The notes beneath the pieces were generated by a model. It made no database searches. It saw nothing but the letters and a program-made list of their open reading frames with translations, and had not been told where the DNA came from. A program made the position numbers and the translations under genes. This document shows, piece by piece, positions 39,301 through 45,107 of a stretch of 45,107 nucleotides of DNA. This DNA is from a virus. Each line of letters begins with the position of its first letter. The first letter of the stretch is position 1. The stretch is taken from positions 1,117 to 46,223 of IMG/VR virus record IMGVR_UViG_3300030061_001808; one strand, written 5' to 3'.

Positions 39301-41166
39301 GGTAATGTTCAAGATCAAGTGCTTCAAAGTTTAACTCCAGCTATAGTTGACCTACCGTTTTATAATTGTTTTGCTTTTGGTAATGGAGTAGAAAGCTATC
39401 AGATTTTAGATTTAGCAGTAGAAAAAAAGCTTAATCTTGGTGAAAGAACGACAGCCCAAACAAATACTGAAATAAAAAGAGCAGATAGGTTTTCTGGATT
39501 AACATACAGTGGTATATTCAGTGGCCCAAACAATGTTAATAATTTAAATGAATTTAATTTAGGCTTAGTTAATTATAAAGATTTAGAAATTTCTTTTGGT
39601 CCTATTATGAAATTACATAGTAGAGAAACGGATATATTAGTTTTGCAAGAGGACAGAATATCTTACGTTTTAACAAACAAAGATTTAATATCAGATGCCG
39701 TAGGAGGTGGAGCTATTGTTTCAACACCTACAGTTTTAGGTAAACAAGTAGCAAGAATAGAAGAATATGGTATAAGTTTTAATCCAGAAAGTTTTACAAG
39801 CTGGGGAAAAGATATTTATTTTACTGACACAAAAAGAAGTTCCATAATAAAACTTGGAGGAGGAGCAATGAACGCAGATCAATTGGAGGTTGTTTCTGAC
39901 TATGGCATGAGGTCTTTTTTTAGAGACCAGTTTACAAATCAATTAACTACGCAAAAAATTGGTGGTTACGATCCTTACATGGACGAGTATGTTTTATCTT
40001 CCAATAACAACCCTGTTCCAGTTCAAGATGATATAATACCTTGTGGTAATACAATTTCTGTAGCAGATACTTTAGTAGAATTTGAAAGGTCTTTTAATTT
40101 AGGACCTGTAACAAATTTAACCACAGTAAGTTGGGCTCTAAATTCTACTGGTTCTAAAATAGATATAGAAGGAGTCTGGAATGGTATAACTGTAATTAGC
40201 GAAACTGATAGAGTAACTAATGGTACAGTTACTTTTCCAAAGAACTTTCCGTACCCAACAACATTTAATTTAAAAATAACCCCAAAAGAAAAATCATCTT
40301 TTACTTTTACAGTAAACTGCCCTGTACGTGTTAATTCTTCTGTAGTAAGAATTGTATTAAGTTCTCCAGAAGATGCAAGCAAAACAATTCATAATCAATT
40401 TCAATGGATAAAGCCAGGCACTATAAATGGCCCTACATACTTTAGCCCATTAGATATAGAACAGGTGATATTACAAAACACGTCAAGCACTCAAGGCTGT
40501 ACTTTTTTAGATAACAAAACAGGTGTTCAGTCTTTAGAAATGATACCTTACACAGGCGTTAATTTAAACTTAGGAAGTAGGGAGTTTGGTTCTGACGACA
40601 TGAATTTTGATCCAAACTTAAATAAGTTTTATATGTTTGTTTCAAACACTACCTTGTTAAATCCAGGAGATTGGAATTTGTCTTTATTACAGGGGCAAAG
40701 CAAAACAACACCTGTATTAAATCCACAAACTGGGCTTTTTACAGCACAAGAAAGTTTAGGTGGGTATAATGCAAATGATTCATTAATTTTAGTAACAGAC
40801 TTAAGAACACCAACTCGCGCTGCTTTTGCTTATTCAACTATATCAGAAGTTGATGCTTGTGCATTTACTGGTATGCCTTGTAATGTTTTTGCAACTAACT
40901 CTGTACCTGTGCAGTCAAGAACTGCTGCTTGTGCATTAGACCCATCAAATTTACCTTTAGGACAAACAATGGTAAATAGAGGTCACGCTGGCCCTAACCC
41001 TGGTAGCGCAAGAGTGGGAGACCCTTGTTACCAAACAGCATCATGCGGTAACGGTCCAGCAGATATGTTGCCTGGATTCTATAGACTATCAGGATCTCCA
41101 GCAAGAGTAATTGAAATAGGTTCTGGTGCTTATGCGGGAATATGTATAAATAAATTTAATTGTTAA
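36331..41166 (+). CDS. muzzle / tail stabilisation protein (crAss-like), 1611 aa
   Basis: The N-terminus (GRMNKSVDERLIPPGEYVDA, then LNVRLG and GAVENSKGNT, about 10-54) is the signature of crAss-like stabilisation/muzzle proteins. Residues about 1090-1220 have the order DILVLQEDRISYVL, GKQVARIEEYGISFNPESFT, DIYFTDTKRSSIIKL, DYGMRSFFRD, GGYDPYMDEYVLSS, as in that family. The last 100 residues are Cys-rich and end GICINKFNC. The part that in crAss-like proteins follows the C-terminal domain appears here as the separate gene at 41344. It is a distal tail component that caps the DNA channel and anchors fibres. Confidence 0.88.
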   Translation: MDINSTFVKGRMNKSVDERLIPPGEYVDALNVRLGSTESTEIGAVENSKGNTKLTTLQINSTDLSSQATCIGSYADGINETLYWFVHDPNFIPSPSGIADLVVSYNTSINAITYHLVSFDVLKFDPKFLITGVNKIEDLLFFTDDLNPPRVINVKRDYGPNNTFTEEQISVIVKPPGFRDNEFGAPEISLFNSNAIENSFIEEVFISFAYRFKYLDNKYSATSLFTTAAFEPGNFQLNYSTFENDGMINEFNSINVKVSTGNSEVVGIEVLYKASNSTSIFLIEKLNKSLLGIPNDSSYNYPISAQKIYTLLGQDELLRQYDNVPLIAKSQTIQGNRLIYGNYEDGRDITTVNGTPIPVNFVSEPKSVDIQGTILKTPQQTSNSTLTTYNIAGAPQPFTGNDVIFSFLLESGLNPWNQTGNIIPAGTVFSTTYSFAARFLNGDVSDPDFPTGFLPFGGASFDININFTTGVAYSSIAALMAGPEFQNSIGLTNFLPISQSANGSSLTDRFNALMINQAPSIAQGYADNFTFDLSSITSPAISESMAIQTINTPTSQGYVLTPIACRFTSTTGVQAFAYFKGVASTSVISTGSTTNNNSLHSNRDYDVAIVYMDEYGRATPAISSVNSATHFPAEKSISKNTIQVDINSEPPVWATRYKFVLKPNFTNYNIIYVTRFYADRQDPNIFWLKLEGDDQNLISAGQRLICKADSNGPLNQLAIETVIDVQSYGGGELGPSGTTSLAGLYFSINPDKITLKISPNSTIHYLRVADKSITKTSPCGTGIFADPNRTVSYPVFNANYDTPGYYDLPAGSVIRFKFQIWRTGYGGIGAGDRGKSVNWKWEQEFTTNQSWASFYDWWEGNNIGNLVGGTSSTGEQGLVGSYDDTNYTTIGSIPAPCLNEYVFTWTSQTGTGSPVVVLDNANLVLVHAVPRGGPSVDMRPSNVNVRIFVNRQNDLQVFETEPDTADPNLFYDSSEMYKTGFDINGDKVHLGNVQDQVLQSLTPAIVDLPFYNCFAFGNGVESYQILDLAVEKKLNLGERTTAQTNTEIKRADRFSGLTYSGIFSGPNNVNNLNEFNLGLVNYKDLEISFGPIMKLHSRETDILVLQEDRISYVLTNKDLISDAVGGGAIVSTPTVLGKQVARIEEYGISFNPESFTSWGKDIYFTDTKRSSIIKLGGGAMNADQLEVVSDYGMRSFFRDQFTNQLTTQKIGGYDPYMDEYVLSSNNNPVPVQDDIIPCGNTISVADTLVEFERSFNLGPVTNLTTVSWALNSTGSKIDIEGVWNGITVISETDRVTNGTVTFPKNFPYPTTFNLKITPKEKSSFTFTVNCPVRVNSSVVRIVLSSPEDASKTIHNQFQWIKPGTINGPTYFSPLDIEQVILQNTSSTQGCTFLDNKTGVQSLEMIPYTGVNLNLGSREFGSDDMNFDPNLNKFYMFVSNTTLLNPGDWNLSLLQGQSKTTPVLNPQTGLFTAQESLGGYNANDSLILVTDLRTPTRAAFAYSTISEVDACAFTGMPCNVFATNSVPVQSRTAACALDPSNLPLGQTMVNRGHAGPNPGSARVGDPCYQTASCGNGPADMLPGFYRLSGSPARVIEIGSGAYAGICINKFNC

Positions 41167-41167
41167 T

Positions 41168-41338
41168 ATGGCAACTTTAGTTACAAATTTTTATTTTGAT
41201 GGATTAAACTGGTGTTTAGCAAACGCAGTATATACGGATAATAGATTGGACACCTACGCTCCAGTAGGCTGGTATAAATTTAATGATAAGGTAAGATATT
41301 TTAATGGCGTGGCTTTAGGGCCTTGCGTAAATTGTTAA
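41168..41338 (+). CDS. small Cys-containing protein, 56 aa, between muzzle genes
   Basis: A 56-residue protein, MATLVTNFYFDGLNWCLANA, then AVYTDNRLDTYAPVGWYKF and ending LGPCVNC. The order AVYTD, APxGWY, RYFNG, LGPC is a motif I recall from C-terminal regions of fibre-like and surface proteins of Bacteroidota and their phages. It starts 1 nt after the muzzle stop and ends 5 nt before the next gene. It is probably a small virion subunit or a detached domain of the muzzle protein. Confidence 0.78.
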   Translation: MATLVTNFYFDGLNWCLANAVYTDNRLDTYAPVGWYKFNDKVRYFNGVALGPCVNC

Positions 41339-41343
41339 GAGAT

Positions 41344-42111
41344 ATGGCAGACAACATGACAGTAACATATAGTGACGGAGTAAAAGGTTGGCCTTCAAGG
41401 TTTTCTTATATACCTGAGTTTCTTACAGGTTTAAATACATACCTTTATTCGTTTGACGGAGGTAATCTTTACCGTCATAATACAAATCCATTAAGAAATA
41501 ATTATTACGGTGTTCAGGAAAAGTCTACCATTACTGGTGTTTTTAATGACAGACCATTAGAGATAAAGCTATTTAAAACCATGTCTTTTGAAAGTGATGC
41601 TGCATGGAGTTGTGTAGAATTAAAAACAGATTTAAGTTCAGGAAGTATGTTGTTTTCTGACTTTGAACAAAAGGAAGGAGAGTGGTTTTCTTATATAAGA
41701 GAAAATGAAAAAACGGTAGATTTTAAATTAAGATCGGCTCATGGTATAGGAAATCTTACATCAACAATAGGGCTTGGTCCTAACTTAGAATTATTAACTT
41801 TTAGCAATGATTTAGGAAATATTATTAGCGGAGGAGATACTATTTATTTTACTACCGTACAAGGTCCAAAAGCGATTGGAGTTGTATCGGTTATAGATAA
41901 GGTTAATAAACAAATTACTCTTGATTATTCAGCTTACGGTGTTCCAGCAATAGTTCCAGGAGATTTTATATATTATTATAAAAACGTAGTAGCAGAATCA
42001 ACAGGCGCAAGAGGGTATTTTATGGAGTTTACTTTAGAGCTTCCTATAACTGAAACTCAACCTGTTGAATTGTTTTCGGTGAGTGGTAGTGTTATGAAAA
42101 GTTTTCCATAG
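41344..42111 (+). CDS. muzzle C-terminal domain as separate protein, 255 aa
   Basis: The start is chosen at 41344 (MADNMTVTYSDGVKGWPSRF); the earlier in-frame ATG at 41323 overlaps the 56-aa gene. The sequence TYSDGVKGWPSRFSYIPEFL, then GLNTYLYSFDGGNLYRHNTN, NYYGVQEKSTITGVFNDRPL and FKTMSFESDAAWS matches the C-terminal domain I recall within crAss-like stabilisation/muzzle proteins. The domain is encoded separately here. Residues about 150-220 contain a beta module with GDTIYF and GDFIYYYKN. It is a probable tail tip component that works with the 1611-aa protein. Confidence 0.82.
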   Translation: MADNMTVTYSDGVKGWPSRFSYIPEFLTGLNTYLYSFDGGNLYRHNTNPLRNNYYGVQEKSTITGVFNDRPLEIKLFKTMSFESDAAWSCVELKTDLSSGSMLFSDFEQKEGEWFSYIRENEKTVDFKLRSAHGIGNLTSTIGLGPNLELLTFSNDLGNIISGGDTIYFTTVQGPKAIGVVSVIDKVNKQITLDYSAYGVPAIVPGDFIYYYKNVVAESTGARGYFMEFTLELPITETQPVELFSVSGSVMKSFP

Positions 42112-42117
42112 TTTTAT

Positions 42118-42125
42118 TATCTTTG
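42118..42125 (+). promoter_or_regulatory. promoter box TATCTTTG, probably leaderless transcript
   Basis: Exact TATCTTTG only 5 nt before the ATG at 42131, so transcription should start at the start codon. Confidence 0.72.
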
Positions 42126-42130
42126 CATAG

Positions 42131-42532
42131 ATGGCTTTAAATATTAAACCGCTTGGTGATAATGATTATGATGATATCTTATGTAAGTGGTGGAAAGATT
42201 GGAGGTGGACAGCTCCAGCAAAAGATTTTTTGCCCGACAGAGGTTATATGGTTTATTATAATGATGAACCAATATGTGCAGGATATATGTATGTAACTAA
42301 CTCTAATGTAGTTCTGTTGGAGTGGATTATATCCAGTTTTAAATTTAAGAACAAAGACATAAGAAAAGAAGCTTTATATATGTTGGTAGAAACAATAACA
42401 TCTTTGGCAAGAGCATTAGATAAAAAATATGTATATTCATTGTTAAAAAACCAACCACTTATTAATTTATATAAAGAGTTAGGATTTGTAGAAGGAGGAA
42501 ACAATGGTCAAGAAATGATTAAAAAATTATAA
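42131..42532 (+). CDS. GNAT-fold protein, T7 gp13-position, 133 aa
   Basis: A 133-residue protein with a GNAT-like order: N-terminal WWKDWRWTAPAKDFLP, strands YMVYYNDEPICAGYMYVT and VVLLEWIIS, helix KEALYMLVETITSLARALDK, strand KYVYSLLKN and the end LYKELGFVEGG. The classical R-x-x-G-x-A acetyl-CoA loop is not evident, so it may be inactive and structural. T7 and relatives carry a similar-size gp13 at the same place, between tail genes and gp14. By analogy it is a virion assembly factor. It has its own promoter and starts the ejection unit. Confidence 0.78.
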   Translation: MALNIKPLGDNDYDDILCKWWKDWRWTAPAKDFLPDRGYMVYYNDEPICAGYMYVTNSNVVLLEWIISSFKFKNKDIRKEALYMLVETITSLARALDKKYVYSLLKNQPLINLYKELGFVEGGNNGQEMIKKL

Positions 42533-42533
42533 T

Positions 42534-43511
42534 ATGGGAGTAGCAACATCAATAGCTGTAGGTTCTGCAATTGTAGGAGCTGGTTTAAGTTTTAACCAAG
42601 CTGCTAACGCTCGTAGAGCACAAAGAAAAGCAGACGCAGATGCTGCAAGATATTTAGCAGATGCAAGAAAAAAAGCAGAAAAAGATTATTTTGCAGGACT
42701 AAATGTTCCTTTGGATTCTTTTGAAGCAGAATTAGAAAACAATTTACAAACAACAACTACTGCAATAGAAGCGTTACAAGAAGGTGATGCAAGAGCATTA
42801 GCAGCAGGTGTTGGTAAGGTAGGAGCACAGGCTCAACAAAATGCAGAAGATGTAAGAATTGATATGGGTGAACAAATGTTTGCTTTAGATAAAATGAAGG
42901 CTGAAAATCGTGATGATATCAATCAACAGTTAATAGCTATGGACGCTGCTGCTGCTCAAGACGCATCAAAACGTGCAGCAGATGCAGATGCTCAAGTAGC
43001 AGCTGCAAATACAGCAGGAATAAATTCATTAACTTCAGGCTTAATGACGGGGCTTCAAGCATCACCTCTTTATGGTAAGTCAAAAGCAGATAGAGAATTA
43101 ATGAAAGCTTTAGATAAAAAAGGAATAACGATGGCTGAATATGTTGCAAATCCAGATAAGTTTCCAAACATATTAGGAAGGCAGCAAACCCCTGTTGTAC
43201 CTCCTGTAGCTCCTGACGGAAGTTTAAGACAATCTACTGGGGTTATGAGTCCATTAGCGAAAAGAGGGGGACAGGGGCCTATGAACCAGATTCCAAATGC
43301 TTTTTCAAATTTTAATCTCCAGTTACCACAAAGAAGAGGTTTTATGACACAGGATCAAATAAATAAATCTCAACAAAATGCTTTTGATTTACAAGGGTAT
43401 ATGGGTAGAGACATATCTCGTCTTTACGACCCTTTAGATTTTAATCAAAGACTAAATAAGTTTGGTATTAATTCAGACTACGATTATTTGAGTTTTTTAA
43501 AAAATAGATAA
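42534..43511 (+). CDS. internal virion protein, T7 gp14-like, 325 aa
   Basis: Starts MGVATSIAVGSAIVGAGLSF (a hydrophobic segment) followed by ANARRAQRKADADAARYL and a long Ala/Asp/Lys-rich helical stretch (to about 200). This resembles T7 gp14-type ejection proteins that insert into the outer membrane. The second half is Pro/Gly/Gln-rich and ends with NKFGINSDYDYLSFLKNR. It starts 1 nt after the GNAT-fold gene and overlaps the next gene by 1 nt (TAATG), consistent with an ejectosome operon. Confidence 0.8.
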   Translation: MGVATSIAVGSAIVGAGLSFNQAANARRAQRKADADAARYLADARKKAEKDYFAGLNVPLDSFEAELENNLQTTTTAIEALQEGDARALAAGVGKVGAQAQQNAEDVRIDMGEQMFALDKMKAENRDDINQQLIAMDAAAAQDASKRAADADAQVAAANTAGINSLTSGLMTGLQASPLYGKSKADRELMKALDKKGITMAEYVANPDKFPNILGRQQTPVVPPVAPDGSLRQSTGVMSPLAKRGGQGPMNQIPNAFSNFNLQLPQRRGFMTQDQINKSQQNAFDLQGYMGRDISRLYDPLDFNQRLNKFGINSDYDYLSFLKNR

Positions 43512-45107
43512 TGGCAAAACAAAACATAAACTTTAATACCTATGTAGAAAAAGATTTAAGTAAATCTACTATTGACTGGGGTGCTGTATCAAAAAACTTA
43601 ACAGATAATCTTGTAAAATTTGACGCTGATAGAAAAGCTAAGAAAGCAGAAATAGAAAAACAAACTATTGCTGACGGTGCTATACTAACAGAATTAGAAT
43701 CATATGATAATACAGAGCTGGGTAGTTTAGCTTTAGGTATGTCAAATCAATCCGCAGAATTTTTAAGAGTACAAAACGATTTATTTAAAAGAGGGTTGAT
43801 TTCTCAAACTGATTTTATGCAGGCAAAACAAAGAGTGTTAGCAGATTGGAAACAATTTTCTAATGTATCTAAACAATGGAATGATGATTATAAATCTTAT
43901 GTAGAGAGGGCTAATAACGGAGAGGCCAGCTCATTAGAGCTTTGGTTAAACGATCAAAACGTAGCTTTTGGAAATCTTGAAAACATGAAAGGCTTTGTAA
44001 ATCCTAATACTGGAAGACTTTCTTTAGCAGAAATAGATCCAGAAACTGGCGAGGTTTCTACTGACCCAGGCAAACACGTTTCAATGAACACAATTAATAA
44101 TAGATTTAAAGCAAAATTTGATGCTATTAATACTACTGAAATAGTTAAGGGAAGTGTTGATGCTTTAGGTGTTATTTTAAGAGAAACTCTGGGAGACAAC
44201 CAAGAAGTATATGGAGCAAAGGGTTGGGGTACAATGAAAGACAATGCTGACTTTCAAGAAAGAATGATGGATCAAGCTAAAACCATAACAGCTAATACAA
44301 ATAATATAGCGGTTATTGGTGGTCAACTTAATGGAGGTAAGTTTACTTATAACGAAGAAGATTTGAAAAACGATCCAGACATGATTGTTATGAAGCTTGT
44401 AAATGGTAGACCAACAATAGATACTGAAGCGTCTAATTATGCAGATACAAAGAAAAGAGTTGAAAAAGAATTGTTTGGTCAAATGATGATGCAATTAGAT
44501 GAAGAGTATACTGTTGAAAAAGGTTACGAGATATCCACTGACTTAGCTGAAGAGAGGGTAAGAGGTGATATTGAATCAAAACAATATAGAGATGAACTTG
44601 CGGGTGCTGAACTACGAATTAAACAAAGAAAAATAACATTAGATGAAGAGGTGGCTGCTGGTAATATGACTGCACAAAAAGCTGCAACAGAATTAGCTCG
44701 TGATAATTACGATTTAAATGTATTAAAATATGAAACTAATGATGGTTTAGTGAATGCTCAGATAGATAAAATTTATGCCGATATAAATTTAGGTAAAGAT
44801 AAATTAAAATTAGCTGAATTAACAGGAGATAGAAATTATAAGATTGCATTGATGAATGAAACTTATAAGTCTAAATTATTAAAAGAAAAAGAAAAAGAAG
44901 GAGTAGTTCCTTATACATATCCTGATCCAAATAAAGCATCTATGTTTGGAGGAGTTGAGCAGACAGGAAAAGATTTTATAGAAAGTGAGGTAGGTGCTGA
45001 TATAAATCTAAACTCTTTCTGGTGGAGTAGTGAAAACACAGAAGAATTAAGCGGTACCGTAGGTAAGTATATCAAAGGTATGTTAGATGATAACGTTTAT
45101 AATCAAT
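43511..45107 (+). CDS. large internal virion / ejection protein, partial at right edge
   Basis: The frame is open from ATG 43511 to the window end (532 codons, no stop). It starts MAKQNINFNTYVEKDLSKST and is helical with many Lys, Glu, Asp and Asn, for example FDADRKAKKAEIEKQTIADG. There are recurrent long helices (about 360-470) and no signal peptide. Position after the gp14-like protein, size and helical content fit T7 gp15/gp16-type ejection proteins. No lytic transglycosylase motif is visible in the part shown. It overlaps the upstream gene by 1 nt. Confidence 0.82.
   Translation, partial: MAKQNINFNTYVEKDLSKSTIDWGAVSKNLTDNLVKFDADRKAKKAEIEKQTIADGAILTELESYDNTELGSLALGMSNQSAEFLRVQNDLFKRGLISQTDFMQAKQRVLADWKQFSNVSKQWNDDYKSYVERANNGEASSLELWLNDQNVAFGNLENMKGFVNPNTGRLSLAEIDPETGEVSTDPGKHVSMNTINNRFKAKFDAINTTEIVKGSVDALGVILRETLGDNQEVYGAKGWGTMKDNADFQERMMDQAKTITANTNNIAVIGGQLNGGKFTYNEEDLKNDPDMIVMKLVNGRPTIDTEASNYADTKKRVEKELFGQMMMQLDEEYTVEKGYEISTDLAEERVRGDIESKQYRDELAGAELRIKQRKITLDEEVAAGNMTAQKAATELARDNYDLNVLKYETNDGLVNAQIDKIYADINLGKDKLKLAELTGDRNYKIALMNETYKSKLLKEKEKEGVVPYTYPDPNKASMFGGVEQTGKDFIESEVGADINLNSFWWSSENTEELSGTVGKYIKGMLDDNVYNQ

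Overview
The window is a large contiguous piece of a tailed-phage genome (podovirus-like, short-tailed) that almost certainly infects a Bacteroidota host, probably a flavobacterium. The evidence is the very AT-rich coding sequence, the near absence of Shine-Dalgarno sites in favour of A/T-rich leaders, and about a dozen copies of the Bacteroidota promoter box TAnnTTTG, mostly TATCTTTG or TATATTTG, placed in front of gene blocks. The major capsid protein, portal, ring proteins and a very large muzzle/stabilisation-type protein look like those of crAss-like phages (Crassvirales or a sister lineage). No plasmid, transposon, integrase, tRNA or CRISPR array was seen.

Layout. 1-2295: leftward operon of small unknown (probably early) genes, ending at a terminator near 183-214 and followed by one more leftward gene that runs off the left edge. 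Two gene junctions in this operon carry near-identical elements that fold as complete type I hammerhead self-cleaving ribozymes (1260-1316 and 1570-1623, minus strand); this is the most striking content of the window. 2296-2811: divergence point holding an unusual GC-rich, strand-asymmetric, non-coding island. 2812-5230: one small gene, a repeat-rich regulatory region, then groEL-groES in reversed gene order. 5304-5732: a single leftward winged-helix-like regulator. 5768-6609: a small acidic protein and a spanin-like pair (membrane coiled coil plus overlapping lipoprotein). 6638-8690: nine very small, mostly strongly basic proteins.

8720-11668: a repeat-domain structural protein, the lysis genes (membrane coiled coil, T7-lysozyme-type amidase, three-helix-type holin), a fibre protein and a secreted beta-barrel-like protein. 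11694-23658: host-recognition block of four fibre/adhesin genes, including one of 2296 residues with a YadA-like head. 23674-29545: small genes, a probable tandem GroES-fold protein, a small-terminase candidate, the large terminase and the portal. 29600-34362: scaffold candidate, major capsid protein and head accessory proteins. 34450-42111: ring proteins and muzzle. 42131-45107: a T7-like ejection module (GNAT-fold protein, gp14-like protein, and a large virion protein cut by the right edge).

The genes form transcription units whose borders are visible: several are separated by a terminator hairpin followed immediately by a TAnnTTTG promoter (3075-3355, 14111-14160, 34383-34426). Chaperonins probably fold capsid or fibre proteins. 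The basic proteins may condense DNA or be packaged. Host adsorption relies on several modular fibres. In the leftward operon, ribozyme cleavage would cut the polycistronic RNA into units with matching 35-nt leaders. Functions are assigned from recognised motifs and memory of families; no database search was run.
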